A DNA stretch of 64,000 bases from Polymorphum gilvum SL003B-26A1 (lineage in GTDB: Bacteria; Pseudomonadota; Alphaproteobacteria; Rhizobiales; Stappiaceae). Location: positions 1,255,001 through 1,319,000 of the forward strand of contig NC_015259.1 of NCBI RefSeq assembly GCF_000192745.1. Direction: 5' to 3'. A program made the translations under genes and the position numbers. How positions within the stretch are numbered: position 1 is the first letter of the stretch; each line of letters starts with the position of its first letter. The notes beneath the pieces are model-generated. The model saw only the letters and a list, made by a program, of their open reading frames with translations. It had not been told where the DNA came from and did not search any database. Shown here piece after piece: positions 42,738 to 53,500 of this stretch.

Positions 42738-43826
42738 CTAGGGCAGGGCGATATCGACCAGGAGCGGAAGGTGATCGGAGCCGATGTCCGGTCCGATGCC
42801 GACCCGATCGACGCCGAGCCCGGGCGAGACGGCGACGTGGTCGACCGGGGCGCCGAGCAGCCAGCGCAGGCGATAGTCGGCGAAGTAGCGCGTCGTCTGC
42901 GGGATGGTGTCCGGGAACGCGGCCTTGAGCCCGCCCGCCTTGAGCAGGGCCCGGAAGTGTGCCGACCAGGGCGAGAGGTTCCAGTCTCCGATCAGGATCG
43001 TCGGAAGATCCGTCCCTGCGGCCGGGCCGCGCAGCGCTTCCGACAGGTGACGATAATAGGCCTGCCGGGCCTCCCATAGGCGCGCCCCGCGCGGGCTGGC
43101 GGGATGGATCGCGACGATGCGGACCGGCCTGCCGGCCACGTCCAGCTCGATGTCAAGGAATTCACGATGCGCCACCTCGCGCAGGACGCCGGGAACCGCA
43201 GGATCGATGCCGCGACGGCTGATGATCGGATAGCGGGAAAAGACGACGACATCGCCCTCCGGCCCGACTGCGAAGTGTTCGAAATAGGGGCCATGGCCGG
43301 CGATCCGGCGGTTGCCCTCGCGCTTCTCCCAGCGCCGGAGCTGCCACCTCCAGGTCGCTTCCTGAAGGACGACGACATCGGCGGCGACGGTCTTCAGATA
43401 GTCCAGCAGGTCGGGCGTGCCGAGGTACAGGGTCGCCGTGTTGATCGAGACGACGCGCAGGCGCTTGGCGGCGTCGCCGACCTCGGCGTCATCAACGCTG
43501 ACCGCGAGCGTCCGGGCGACGGTGAGGGTTGCTGCTCCGGCCAGCAGGGTAGCGAGGAGGCCGGTCGCGACAGCCAGGCGCCAGCGCTTGCGATGCGGAC
43601 CGGCGAGCGACAGGACGGCGACGGCCAGGGCGGCGAGGCCGATGCCGAGCAGTTGCGGCAGGAAGAAGCTCAGGTTGTCGGAGAACCAGTGCTCGGGCTC
43701 GGCAAAGGGCAGGAACACCAGGCCAGCAGCGCCGAGCCCGACGGCTGCTGCGCCCCAGCCGCACAGCCAGACCAGGGCGCCAGGCAGGGTGAAGCGGCGC
43801 GGCGGGAAGACGGCATCCTCGGTCAT
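42738..43826 (-). CDS. membrane endonuclease/exonuclease/phosphatase family protein
   Basis: A 362-residue protein with three N-terminal membrane helices (about 14-37, 50-76, 85-108) and a C-terminal EEP domain. The domain shows [16 protein letters not shown], the central NLSPWSAHF (ILIGDWNLS) and the terminal [12 protein letters not shown] motif, with the catalytic Asp-His. It probably acts outside the membrane on a phosphoester; relatives include sphingomyelinase-like and nuclease proteins. The substrate is not assignable. Confidence 0.88.
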   Translation of the reverse strand: MTEDAVFPPRRFTLPGALVWLCGWGAAAVGLGAAGLVFLPFAEPEHWFSDNLSFFLPQLLGIGLAALAVAVLSLAGPHRKRWRLAVATGLLATLLAGAATLTVARTLAVSVDDAEVGDAAKRLRVVSINTATLYLGTPDLLDYLKTVAADVVVLQEATWRWQLRRWEKREGNRRIAGHGPYFEHFAVGPEGDVVVFSRYPIISRRGIDPAVPGVLREVAHREFLDIELDVAGRPVRIVAIHPASPRGARLWEARQAYYRHLSEALRGPAAGTDLPTILIGDWNLSPWSAHFRALLKAGGLKAAFPDTIPQTTRYFADYRLRWLLGAPVDHVAVSPGLGVDRVGIGPDIGSDHLPLLVDIALP

Positions 43827-43897
43827 CGAACTCGCTACGGTCAGGACAACGGATATTGCAATGCAGCACAGGCTGGCCGCGTTCCTAGCACGCCCGG

Positions 43898-45892
43898 CTA
43901 GTCATGGAAATGATCGTAGATCTGTTTGGCTACCGCTTCGGATATGCCGGCAACGGCGACGAGATCCTCGATGCCGGCCTTGGAGACCGCCTTGGCGGTG
44001 CCGAAATGGCGCAGCAGGGCGCGCTTGCGCGTCGGGCCGATGCCGGCGATCTCGTCAAGGGGGTTCCTGGCAATATCCTTCTTGCGCCGGGCGCGATGCG
44101 AGCCGATGGCGAAGCGGTGGGCCTCGTCGCGCAAGCGCTGGACGAAATAGAGCACCGGATCGCGCTCCGGCAGCATGAACGAGGGGCGTCCCTCCATGAA
44201 GAACTTCTCGCGGCCCGCGTCGCGGTCGGGTCCCTTGGCGATGCCTGCCAGCGGCACGTCGGTGACGCCGAGGTCTGCAAGGATGTCCCGGACGGCATTG
44301 AGTTGTCCTTGGCCGCCGTCGATCAGCACGAGGTCGGGCCATGCCGGAACGTCCGACGCGCCCGCCGCGCCGGCGAGAGCCTCGTCCGCGACCTCCGCTC
44401 CCGGACGCTGGTGCTCCTTGAGCAGGCGGGAGAACCGCCGGGTAAGCACCTCGCGCATCATGCCGTAGTCGTCGCCCGGGGTGAGTTCCTGCGAGCGGAT
44501 GTTGAACTTGCGGTACTGGCCCTTGGCGAAGCCTTCCGGCCCGGCGACGATCATCGCGCCGACCGCATTGGTGCCCATGATATGGGAGTTGTCGTAGACC
44601 TCGATCCGGCGCGGCGGCGCAGCCAGGCCGAACACCTTTGCGACGCCTTCCAGGAGCCGCGCCTGGCTCGAGGTCTCGGCGAGGCGCCGGCCGAGTGCCT
44701 CGCGGGCGTTGGTCAGCGCGTGGTCGACAAGAGCCTTCTTCTCGCCTCGCCTGGGCACGGAGACCTCGACCTTGCGGTTCGAGCGCTCGCTCAGTGCCCG
44801 GGCGAGCAGATCCTGCTCCTCGATGGCGTGCGACAGCAGGATGAGGCGCGGTGCGGGCTTGTCGTCGTAGAACTGGGCGAGGAAACTCTCCAGCACGGCC
44901 GCCTCGTCCAGCGACTTGTCGGCTTTGGGAAAATAGGCCCGGTTGCCCCAGTTCTGGCCGGTGCGGAAGAAGAACACCTGCACGCAGGTCTGGCCGCCGT
45001 CCTGGTGGACGGCGAACACGTCGGCTTCCTCGACACCCTGCGGATTGATGCCCTGGTGCGCCTGGACGTGGGACAGGGCCGCCAGGCGGTCGCGGTAGAC
45101 GGCCGCCTGCTCGAAGTCGAGCTGTTCGGCTGCAGCCTCCATCTGGGCGGCGAGGTCCTTCTTGACGAGCTGGCTACGTCCGGACAGGAAGGCTCGCGCC
45201 TCGGCGACGAGGCCGGCGTAGTCCTCCGGCCCGGTTTCGCCGGTGCAGGGGCCCGCGCAGCGCTTGATCTGGTACAGCAGGCAGGGTCGCGAGCGGTTCT
45301 CGAAGTAGCTGTCCGAACAGTTGCGGATCAGGAACGCCTTCTGCAGCGCGTTGATCGTCCGGTTGACGGCGCCGGCGGAGGCGAAGGGGCCGAAGTAGTC
45401 GCCCTTGCGCTTGCGTGCGCCGCGGTGCTTGACGATGGCGGGTGCGGCGTGATCGGCCGTCAGCAGGATGTAGGGGAACGACTTGTCGTCCCGCAGCAGC
45501 ACGTTGAAGCGCGGGCGCAGCCGCTTGATCAGGTTGGCTTCCAGCAGCAGCGCTTCGGTCTCCGTGCGCGTGAGCACGAATTCCATCGCCGCCGTCGCCA
45601 TGATCATGCGCAGGATGCGGTTCGACTGGCCCTGAAGGCGGGTGTAGCTGGTCACCCGCTTCTTCAGGCTGCGCGCCTTGCCGACATAGAGGACGTCGCC
45701 GTTTTCGTCGAGCATGCGGTACACGCCCGGCCCCATGGGCAGGCGCTTGACCAGGTCGGCGATGACCTCCACGCCGGCCCTGCCCGCCGGCCCGGCGGTT
45801 TCGGGGACGGTGAAGGCGACGTCGTCGAAGGCGGTCTCGACGATGTCCTCCGCCTGTTCCGGTGTGTCGCTTCTGTTGCTGGTGATCGGCAT
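43898..45892 (-). CDS. uvrC: excinuclease ABC subunit C
   Basis: A 664-residue UvrC that makes both incisions in nucleotide excision repair. Domains in order: GIY-YIG nuclease ([21 protein letters not shown]), cysteine-containing segment, UVR motif (about 245-280), RNase H-like endonuclease ([34 protein letters not shown]) and C-terminal helix-hairpin-helix ([20 protein letters not shown]). The N-terminus is about 45 residues longer than in Escherichia coli. Confidence 0.97.
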   Translation of the reverse strand: MPITSNRSDTPEQAEDIVETAFDDVAFTVPETAGPAGRAGVEVIADLVKRLPMGPGVYRMLDENGDVLYVGKARSLKKRVTSYTRLQGQSNRILRMIMATAAMEFVLTRTETEALLLEANLIKRLRPRFNVLLRDDKSFPYILLTADHAAPAIVKHRGARKRKGDYFGPFASAGAVNRTINALQKAFLIRNCSDSYFENRSRPCLLYQIKRCAGPCTGETGPEDYAGLVAEARAFLSGRSQLVKKDLAAQMEAAAEQLDFEQAAVYRDRLAALSHVQAHQGINPQGVEEADVFAVHQDGGQTCVQVFFFRTGQNWGNRAYFPKADKSLDEAAVLESFLAQFYDDKPAPRLILLSHAIEEQDLLARALSERSNRKVEVSVPRRGEKKALVDHALTNAREALGRRLAETSSQARLLEGVAKVFGLAAPPRRIEVYDNSHIMGTNAVGAMIVAGPEGFAKGQYRKFNIRSQELTPGDDYGMMREVLTRRFSRLLKEHQRPGAEVADEALAGAAGASDVPAWPDLVLIDGGQGQLNAVRDILADLGVTDVPLAGIAKGPDRDAGREKFFMEGRPSFMLPERDPVLYFVQRLRDEAHRFAIGSHRARRKKDIARNPLDEIAGIGPTRKRALLRHFGTAKAVSKAGIEDLVAVAGISEAVAKQIYDHFHD

Positions 45893-45965
45893 GCTTCTTA
45901 TGTGGGTGCTCGTCGGCGGCTCGTCACGCGCGCTCCGCAGAACCTCGACAAGATTAGCAGATTCG

Positions 45966-46730
45966 TCATTCCCCCACGCCGACGACGTCCGCGGTTTCCC
46001 AGGCCAGGTGCTGGCCGCCGTCGAGGGCGATCATCTGGCCGGTCATCGACGCGGCGTCCCAGAGAAACCGGACGGTCCGGCCGAATTCCGCCGGATCGGG
46101 GCCGTGGCGCAGGAGCACCGCCTGGGTCTGCCGGCGGAAGTCGTCTTCGGTCTGGCGCTCGTTCCTGAAGCTCGGCCCCGGGCCGATGGCGTTGACGCGG
46201 ATGCGCGGCGCGAGCGCCTGGGCGAGCGTCTGCGTCGCCGCCCACATCGCCGCCTTGGACAGCGTGTAGCTGAGATATTGCGGCGTCAGCTTCCAGACCC
46301 TCTGGTCGATCATGTTGACGATCAGTCCCTTCCGGTCGGCCGGCAGAGTAGCGGCAAGGCTGTCGGCAAGGACGCAGGGGGCCTTGACGTGGATGGCGAA
46401 ATGCCGGTCGAAGCGGTCCCCGTCCAGATCGCCGATACCGTCCGTTTCGAAGATCGAGGCATTGTTGACGACCAGGTCCGGAACGCCGAACGGCGCGCTC
46501 GCCCGGGCGAGGACGTCGGAGAGCTGGTCCGGATCGGTGAGGTCGGCGCAGATCACGCTCGCCGTGCCGCCGGCGCCGAGTATCCGGTTCTCGAGGTCGC
46601 GCACCTTGTCGAGCGAGCGATGGGCGTGCAGCACCACGGACCAGCCGTTGCTCGCGAGGTCGGTTGCGATCGCGGCGCCGATGCGGCTCGAGGCGCCGGT
46701 GATCAGCGCAGTCGCGGGATGATTGGCCAT
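45966..46730 (-). CDS. short-chain dehydrogenase/reductase, pteridine reductase-like
   Basis: A 254-residue Rossmann-fold SDR. The cofactor site TGASSRIG (in place of TGxxxGIG, with Arg), the NNAS motif ([11 protein letters not shown]), and the Tyr-x3-Lys pair (YTLSK) are present; the Ser of the triad is replaced in VNMIDQRVW. The TGASSRIG and NMIDQRVW pattern is that of FolM/pteridine-reductase-like proteins. It lies next to uvrC on the same strand, as in several Rhizobiales. Substrate by inference only. Confidence 0.86.
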   Translation of the reverse strand: MANHPATALITGASSRIGAAIATDLASNGWSVVLHAHRSLDKVRDLENRILGAGGTASVICADLTDPDQLSDVLARASAPFGVPDLVVNNASIFETDGIGDLDGDRFDRHFAIHVKAPCVLADSLAATLPADRKGLIVNMIDQRVWKLTPQYLSYTLSKAAMWAATQTLAQALAPRIRVNAIGPGPSFRNERQTEDDFRRQTQAVLLRHGPDPAEFGRTVRFLWDAASMTGQMIALDGGQHLAWETADVVGVGE

Positions 46731-46796
46731 GGCGGCCGCCCCCTTTATTCTGTCGTTGCAGGATCCCCGGCATGGTGTCGGGGCCGGTCAGGTCGG

Positions 46797-47783
46797 TCAG
46801 GCCACCTTACCCATCCAGTAGACGACAAAAATGTACAGGCAGTAGGCGCCGACAAGGGCCAGACCGGAAAAACGCCGGAGTTCGACCTTGCGCGCGGCAA
46901 GGAACAGCAGGAGCACGGCGCAGGCCAGCATGATCCAGACGTCGAGCCGCAGGAACTCCGGAGCCACGTCGACCGGAACCACCGCGGCGGTGATGCCGAT
47001 GATCGCCAGTAGGTTGAACACGTTCGAGCCGATTACGTTGCCGATCGCCACCGCACCCTGGTTGCGGACAGCGGCCATCATAGTCGTGGCAAGTTCCGGC
47101 AACGACGTGCCGAGGGCGATCACGGTCAGGGCGATCACCGCGTCGGTGACGCCCCAGCTGCGCGCGACGTCCGTCGCGCCCTCGATGACGAAATGGGCGC
47201 CCAGCGGCAATCCGATCAGCCCAAGAACGATGTAGATGGTGGCCGTGACCGCCGACTGTGGCACGTCTTCGACCTCTTCCGGCAGGTCGTCAGTGGTTTC
47301 GCTCCCGTTGCCATTCTCGCGGACCGCCTTGCGGTGGCTCCGTGTCGCGCGGACGGAGTCGCCGAGGAACAGCGCGAGGAGGGCCAGCAGGACGAGGCCG
47401 CTCAGCAGCGACAGCGGGCTGTTGAAGCACAGGACGATGAAGATGACGGTCACGGCGACCATGAACAGCGCATTGCGAGTCGCACCTTTCTCGCCGCAGG
47501 GCGTGGCCGCGATCAGGGCCGGCATGCCAAGGACCATCAGCACGTTCGCGATGTTGGAGCCGACAACGTTGCCGATGGCGATACCGCCGGAACCGGCAAA
47601 CGCCGCCTGCAGGGAAATCACCAGTTCCGGTGCCGAGGTGCCGAAGGCGACGATGGTCAGGCCGATGATCAGATTGGGGATGCCGAGCCGCAGCGCGATG
47701 CCGACCGAGCCTCGTACCAGGATGTCGCCGGCAACGATGAGTGCAGCGAGTCCTCCGATAAGGCTAACGTAACTGAAAAGCAT
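46797..47783 (-). CDS. calcium/sodium antiporter (CaCA, YrbG-like)
   Basis: A 328-residue inner-membrane exchanger with ten helices and the two inverted alpha-repeats: VAFGTSAPELVISLQAA with GNVVGSNIANVLMVLG in the first half, and IALGTSLPELATTMMAA with GNVIGSNVFNLLAIIG in the second. A polar loop (about 155-185) joins them. The ATG at 47783 begins helix 1; longer in-frame starts add non-conserved residues. Confidence 0.93.
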   Translation of the reverse strand: MLFSYVSLIGGLAALIVAGDILVRGSVGIALRLGIPNLIIGLTIVAFGTSAPELVISLQAAFAGSGGIAIGNVVGSNIANVLMVLGMPALIAATPCGEKGATRNALFMVAVTVIFIVLCFNSPLSLLSGLVLLALLALFLGDSVRATRSHRKAVRENGNGSETTDDLPEEVEDVPQSAVTATIYIVLGLIGLPLGAHFVIEGATDVARSWGVTDAVIALTVIALGTSLPELATTMMAAVRNQGAVAIGNVIGSNVFNLLAIIGITAAVVPVDVAPEFLRLDVWIMLACAVLLLFLAARKVELRRFSGLALVGAYCLYIFVVYWMGKVA

Positions 47784-48120
47784 CGAGGGGATCCGGACGG
47801 GATGGGATGGCGGGACAGACGCGGCGTCAAGCCGGCCCTGAGGGGTGTCGACGTCGCGGCTTATAGGCAATAGATCGGGTCGACGGAAGGGCACCGCAAG
47901 GCCCGCAACGCGGTATCGATTGCAGCGCGTGTATTAACCCTTCGCTAACCCTTCTCGAAATTGCCCCATCGATGCCACGAAATTTCCTTTTTTCCCGTCT
48001 GCTCGCGCCACAAACGCATCCCATATCTAGAGACGGGTGAGGATGGGGACGGTCGCGTGCGGCCGATCCGCATTCGGTGTCGTCTTGACGAATGCAACCA
48101 GTATCGAGTGGAGCACTACC
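47784..48120. other. 337-bp divergent spacer between antiporter and outer-membrane protein genes
   Basis: No gene is seen. A CtrA-like sequence TTAA-N7-CTAAC lies at 47934-47949, followed by a pyrimidine-rich stretch (47980-48000). The leader of the plus-strand gene must start in this region. Confidence 0.5.
47934..47949. promoter_or_regulatory. CtrA-like box
   Basis: TTAA, seven bases and CTAAC form a one-mismatch version of the CtrA consensus TTAA-N7-TTAAC, 172 bp upstream of the outer-membrane protein start. CtrA controls many envelope genes in alphaproteobacteria. Short motif, so chance occurrence is possible. Confidence 0.35.
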
Positions 48121-48792
48121 ATGAAGAGTCTCGCCGCCGCAGGGGTTTCGATCGCCGTTCTCGCCGGTGCATCCCTTCCGGCCTTCGCAGCCGACCTTCC
48201 GCAGCCGGCGCAACCGGTTATCTACGACAATCAGGTCTCCTCCGCCCGCTTCGACTGGAGCGGCTTCTATTTCGGCGGCAACCTGGGCTGGGGCTGGGGT
48301 CAGTTCACCACCAATTCGGCGCTGACCGGTCGCTTCAACAGCGATGCAAGCGGCGTCAATGGCGGCGTGCACGCGGGCTACAACCACGCGATCACGCCGA
48401 ACATCATCGCCGGCCTGGAAGCGGACTTCCAACTCAGCGATCTGGAAAAGCGCCGCTCCGTCGCCGGTGTCGGCGTCAAGACCTCGTCCGACTGGAATTC
48501 TACTATCCGCGGCCGTCTGGGCTATGCCTTCGACCGGTTCATGATCTACGGCACCGGCGGTCTTGCGATCGCGGATCTGGAGGTCGCTGCCGCCGGTTCG
48601 AAGGGCAACGAGACCGCGATCGGCTGGACGCTTGGCGCCGGCATCGAAGGCGCGGTGACCGACAACGTGACGGCGCGCCTGGAATACCTGTATCAGGACT
48701 TCGGCCGCGAGAGCTTCACGCTTGGCGGCACGCGCTATCGCACCGATCTGGATGCCAGCATCGCGCGCTTCGGTGTCAGCTACAAGTTCTGA
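48121..48792 (+). CDS. Omp25-like outer-membrane beta-barrel protein
   Basis: A 223-residue outer-membrane protein. The signal peptide (about 1-24, ending AFAA) precedes the typical segment DWSGFYFGGNLGWGWG, and the chain ends in aromatic YKF for BamA recognition. Alternating strands such as ITPNIIAGLEADFQLSDL and ATARLEYLYQDFG-like TARLEYLYQDFGRE define an eight-strand OmpA-like barrel of the Omp25/Omp31 type. It has GGAG upstream of the ATG and a strong terminator after it. Confidence 0.92.
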   Translation: MKSLAAAGVSIAVLAGASLPAFAADLPQPAQPVIYDNQVSSARFDWSGFYFGGNLGWGWGQFTTNSALTGRFNSDASGVNGGVHAGYNHAITPNIIAGLEADFQLSDLEKRRSVAGVGVKTSSDWNSTIRGRLGYAFDRFMIYGTGGLAIADLEVAAAGSKGNETAIGWTLGAGIEGAVTDNVTARLEYLYQDFGRESFTLGGTRYRTDLDASIARFGVSYKF

Positions 48793-48817
48793 CGCAACGG
48801 CTTGAAAGATCGAGCAG

Positions 48818-48850
48818 AAAAAGCCCGGCGCTCCATCGCCGGGCTTTTTT
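48818..48850 (+). terminator. rho-independent terminator of the outer-membrane protein gene
   Basis: AAAAAGCCCGGCG-CTCCAT-CGCCGGGCTTTTTT forms a GC-rich stem with a 6-base loop and ends in six T's, 26 bases after the stop codon. Confidence 0.93.
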
Positions 48851-49028
48851 CGTGTGCCGCTGATGGGTTAAGCGGTGCTATCGTTATTGAAACATGCGAT
48901 TTCGAGCGGTCGTGCCTCGCGCCGGATTCCGGTCAAGTGCGAGACTGGCGCCGTCTCCGGGTGGGTCGTTTCGAGGGGAAGGCGAGATCCTGCGCCGTCT
49001 CCTGGGTCAGGACGCAGGGCTGGACCGC

Positions 49029-49064
49029 AAGACTGGACAGAAAGACTGGACAGAAAGACTGGGA
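49029..49064. repeat. 13-bp tandem array in the RND operon leader
   Basis: Two exact copies of AAGACTGGACAGA (49029-49041 and 49042-49054) and a 10-base partial third end 14 bases before the adaptor start codon; the last copy merges into the GGGAGAGGA ribosome site. A further degraded unit (CTGGACCGC) precedes them. Confidence 0.8.
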
Positions 49065-49077
49065 GAGGACGATCGCA

Positions 49078-50589
49078 ATGCGATTTCTGCTGCGGGGTCT
49101 GATCGGGCTCGGCCTGTTCGCCGTGATGGTCGCGGCCATCGGCTATGGCGCCTGGGAACTGCGAACCGCGCTCGAAACCCGCGACGTGGCCGGCCGGATG
49201 CGTCCGGACGAGCGGGTCTATGCCGCAAATGTCGCACGCCTAGACCCCGTCAGCGTTCAACCGACGATCGTCGCCTACGGCCAGGTCAGGAGCTGGCGGA
49301 CGCTGCAGATCAGGGCGACGTCCCAAGGTCCGTTGGTCGCCATGGCCGACAAGTTCCGGGACGGTGCCGCCGTCAAGGCGGGGGATCTGCTGGTGCGCAT
49401 CGATCCTTCCGATGCGCAGGCCAAGCTCTTCGACGCCCAGGCCGCCCTTGCCGATGCCCAGGCGGAAAAGGCCGAGGCGGAGGAGGCCATCGGCAGCGCA
49501 GAGCAGGAACTTGAGGCGACCCGGCAGCAGGTCGATCTCCGGACACAGGCATTCAACCGCCAGAAGCAGCTGATGGAGAAGGGCTATTCCACAATGGCGC
49601 AGGTGGAGCAGGAGCAACTGAGCCTCGCCTCCATTCAGCAGACGTTGAGCAATCGTCAGCAGGCGGTGATCACCGCGCGCAAGCGGATCGAGCGTATGGA
49701 ATTCGCCGTCCGGCGCGCCGAAATCGCTCTGGCGGAGGCCGAGCGCGTCCTGGCGGAGACCACGCTTTTGGCGCCGTTCGACGGATTGCTCGACAATGTC
49801 GACGCCACGCTCGGCCGGCGCGTCAGCCCCAACGAGGCGCTTGCCGAACTGATCGATCCGAGCGCCCTCGAAGTGCGGTTCACCGTGTCGACGGCGCAGT
49901 TCTCCCGCCTGATCGACGCCGATGGCCGACTGCTGTCGGCTGCCGTCTCCGCGACGCTCCAGTTGGGCGAACGCGTCGTCAAGGTGCCGGGCCGGCTCGA
50001 CCGGGCCGCAGCGGTGGTCGGAGAGGGCGAGGCGGGCCGTACCCTGTTCGCGAGCCTGGAGACGAGCGGCGACACGGTGCTGAGGCCCGGAGATTTCGTG
50101 ACGGTCAGCATCGCCGAACCGAGGCTCGACAACGTCGCGCGGATTCCGGCCGCGGCTGCGACCGAGGACGGTCGCATTCTCGTGGTTGAGGAGGGCGATC
50201 GACTCAGCGAGGTCACCCTGCGCATCCTGCGCCGGCAAGGCGACGACCTGATCGTGGCTGGAGCGCCCTTCGGTATGGACTACGTCACCCAGCGACAGCC
50301 GCAGCTCGGCGCGGGCCTCAAGGTCCGTCCGAGGCGAAACGAGCCCGCCGATGCCGCTCCGGCGCTGGCTGGCGGGCGGGCGCCGGACCCTCGCGCGGGG
50401 CAAGAAGGGCAAGAAACGGTCGAACTGGTCTCGCTCGATCCGGAACGCCGCGCCGCCCTCATCGCCCGCTTGACCGAGAGCCGGATGCCGGAAGACCGCA
50501 AGGTGAGGCTTCTGGAGGCGCTGAACCAGCCGGAGGTGTCCCGGTCTTTGGTGGAACGCCTGGAAGCGGGCATCGGAAGAAGAGGCTAG
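49078..50589 (+). CDS. RND efflux periplasmic adaptor (membrane fusion protein)
   Basis: A 503-residue HlyD/AcrA-type adaptor. One N-terminal membrane anchor (about 5-25) is followed by a lipoyl half-motif (VRSWRTLQIRATSQGPL, AVKAGDLLVRIDPSDA), a long coiled coil (about 115-225, with EKAEAEEAIGSAEQELEATR), the second lipoyl half (TTLLAPFDGLLD) and beta-barrel domains. A C-terminal extension of about 70 residues is Glu/Arg-rich. GGGAGAGGA precedes the ATG at 49078. The permease gene starts 6 bp after it. No outer-membrane TolC gene is in the unit. Confidence 0.93.
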   Translation: MRFLLRGLIGLGLFAVMVAAIGYGAWELRTALETRDVAGRMRPDERVYAANVARLDPVSVQPTIVAYGQVRSWRTLQIRATSQGPLVAMADKFRDGAAVKAGDLLVRIDPSDAQAKLFDAQAALADAQAEKAEAEEAIGSAEQELEATRQQVDLRTQAFNRQKQLMEKGYSTMAQVEQEQLSLASIQQTLSNRQQAVITARKRIERMEFAVRRAEIALAEAERVLAETTLLAPFDGLLDNVDATLGRRVSPNEALAELIDPSALEVRFTVSTAQFSRLIDADGRLLSAAVSATLQLGERVVKVPGRLDRAAAVVGEGEAGRTLFASLETSGDTVLRPGDFVTVSIAEPRLDNVARIPAAAATEDGRILVVEEGDRLSEVTLRILRRQGDDLIVAGAPFGMDYVTQRQPQLGAGLKVRPRRNEPADAAPALAGGRAPDPRAGQEGQETVELVSLDPERRAALIARLTESRMPEDRKVRLLEALNQPEVSRSLVERLEAGIGRRG

Positions 50590-50595
50590 CGGCCG

Positions 50596-53500
50596 ATGCG
50601 CTCTCCCGGCGGTGCCCGCTTCGGGTCCCTCCTCGACTACATGGTCCGGCACGGCACGGCGGCGAACCTGCTGCTGGTGCTGATGCTGATCGGCGGGATC
50701 GCGGCCGGTCTGAAAATCCGGACGCAGTACTTTCCCGATGTGGTCAACGAGACGGTCACCGTCAGCGTGAAGTGGTCGGGGGCAGGGCCCGACGACATGG
50801 ACCGGGCCGTGGTCGAGGTGCTGGCGCCCGGACTGCTTGCGATCGACGGCGTCGAGGAGGCAAGTTCGGTCGCCAGAGAGGGCTCGGCGCGCCTGATCCT
50901 CGAATTCGAGGCCGGCTGGGACATGGCCGCCGCGGCCGAGGACGTCAAGACCGTCGTCGATCAGAACCGCTCGAACCTCCCTGAAGGGGCCGACCTGCCG
51001 GTGGTGACGCGCGGTGCATTCCGTGACAGGGTGACGAATGTCGTCCTCTACGGGCCGGTCGACATCGACCAACTGGTGCGTCTTGCCGACGACCTGCAGA
51101 CTCGGTTGTTCCGGGCCGGCGTCACCAACACCACGCTGCGCGGGGTTGCCGATCCGATCATCCGCGTGACCGCGCGCGAGGCGACCCTGATCCGCCATGA
51201 CCTGACGCTGCGCGACATCGCCGATGCCATCCGGACCGAGATCGAAGCCTCTCCCGCCGGCGATATCGCCTCGGGCGCCGCCCGGTTGAGGGCCGGCCAG
51301 AACCGGCGCAGCGAACAGGATCTCGGTGATATCGCGCTGCGCTCGCAGGCCGGCGGCGAGAAGCTGGTGCTGCGTGCCGTGACCGACATCGTGACGGAAG
51401 GCGTCGAATCCGGGCTCGCCTTCTCCCACAAGGGCATGCCGGCGGTGGTGCTGCGCGTCGACCGCAGCGCAGAAGGCGACACCATCAAGATCCAGCGCAC
51501 GGTCGAGCAGGTGGTTGGCGAACTGCAGCCATCCCTGCCCAGCGGGGTGGTCGTCACGCTGACCGAAACCCGGTCCCAGGCCATCATCGACCGGCTGAAC
51601 ATCCTGGTCGAGAATGGTCTGTTCGGGCTCGCCCTCGTGCTCGGATTCCTGTTCCTGTTCCTGTCGGCACGCACCGCCTTCTGGGTCGCCGCCGGGATCC
51701 CGGTCGCCATGGCGGCGACCATCGGCATCATGTACGCCAGCGGCCTGACGCTGAACATGATGTCCCTGTTCGCACTGATCATCTGCCTCGGCATCGTGGT
51801 CGACGACGCGATCGTCGTCGGCGAGCATGCCGACTTTCTCGCCCGCAAGGGGCATTCACCGACCGAGGCTGCCAGCCTTGCGGCCCGTCGGATGACCGCT
51901 CCTGTGATCAGCGCGTCGATCACCACCATCATCGCCTTCTCGGCGCTGGCAGCGATCGACGGCCGGTTCGGCTCGCTCATCCAGGACATCCCGTTCACGG
52001 TCGGCGTCGTGCTCGTCGCAAGCCTGATCGAATCGTTCCTGATCCTGCCGGCGCACATGCGCCATGCCCTTGCGGCGGGAGCGAAGAAGGCGACCTGGTA
52101 CGATGCGCCGAACCGGGTCTTCAACCGTGGCTTCCGCTGGTTCACCGAGCGCGTCGTGCGCCGGTCCATGCGCGTCGTCGTGTTCCTGCGCTACCCGGTG
52201 ATCGGCCTGTGCGTCATGCTGCTGCTGGTCTCCGCATCGCTTCATGCCGGCGGTACAGTGCCCTGGCGTTTCTTCAACTCACCGGAGCGTAATGTGGTCA
52301 GCGCCAACATCGCCATGATGCCCGGCGCGACCCGGGACGACACCAGGGCTATGATCGCCGAGATGGAGCGCGCCCTGGATGTGGTCAATGCACGCTACGC
52401 CGCCGAATACGGCCGGGAGCCGGTTCTCTTCTCCCTCGCCCAGGTTGGCGGCAGCGCCGGATGGGGTTTCCGGGCAGGCGAGACGAAGGATCCGGATCAG
52501 CTCGGCGGTCTGGACATCGAGCTGATCGACCCGGACCTGCGCCCTTATTCCGCCTTCAAGTTCCTCGGCGACTGGCAGCGCGAGGTGACGACGGGTCCGT
52601 TGCTCGAGACGCTGTCGCTGCGCGGCATGCATTCCGGTCCCGGCGGCGATGCCATCGACGTGCGCCTCTACGGCGCCACGACCGAGATCCTCAAGGCGGC
52701 GGCCGAGAGCCTGAAGCAGTCGCTGTCGGCGCTGCCCGGCGTCGGTGGTCTCGAAGACACGATGGCCTTCGACAAGGCGGAGATCACCGTCACCCTGACG
52801 CCGAAGGGCGAAGCGCTCGGCTTCCGCAGCGACCTGGTCGCACGCGAGTTGCGCGACCGCCTGGAGGGCGTGGAGGTGGCCGAATTCCCGCTCGACCGGC
52901 GCACGGCGAAGGTCAAGGTCAACCTGCCGGACGAGGAGACGGGCGCGTCCTTCCTTTATGAGACCCGGCTCAGGTCGCCGGGCGGCGCCTATGTGGCGCT
53001 CGGCGAGATCGTGCGCATCGAAAGTGCCAGCGGCTTCGCCTCGGTGCGGCGCGAGAACGGCCTGCGCACGATTCGGGTCACGGGCGACGTGTCCGGCGAC
53101 GATCCGGATGCTGCTCAGGCGGTCAGCCGCGCACTCAGGCAGGACCTTCTGCCGGGGCTGGCCGAGACCTATGGCGTGGACAGCGAACTCGGCGGCCTTG
53201 CCAAGCAGGAAAGGGACTTCCTGAACGATGCGCTGATCGGGCTCGGTCTGTGCCTTGCCGGCATCTACCTGACGCTGGCCTGGATTTTCGAATCCTGGAC
53301 GCGGCCGATCGTGATCATGCTGGTCATTCCGTTCGGGGCGATCGGCATGGTCTGGGGCCACCACTGGCACGGCCTGCCGCTCAGCATGTTTTCGATCATC
53401 GGTTTCATCGGCATGGCCGGCATCATCATCAACGATTCCATCGTGCTGGTGACAACGATCGACGAGAAGCGCAGTACCGCGCCGTTCCAGACTGCGCTCA

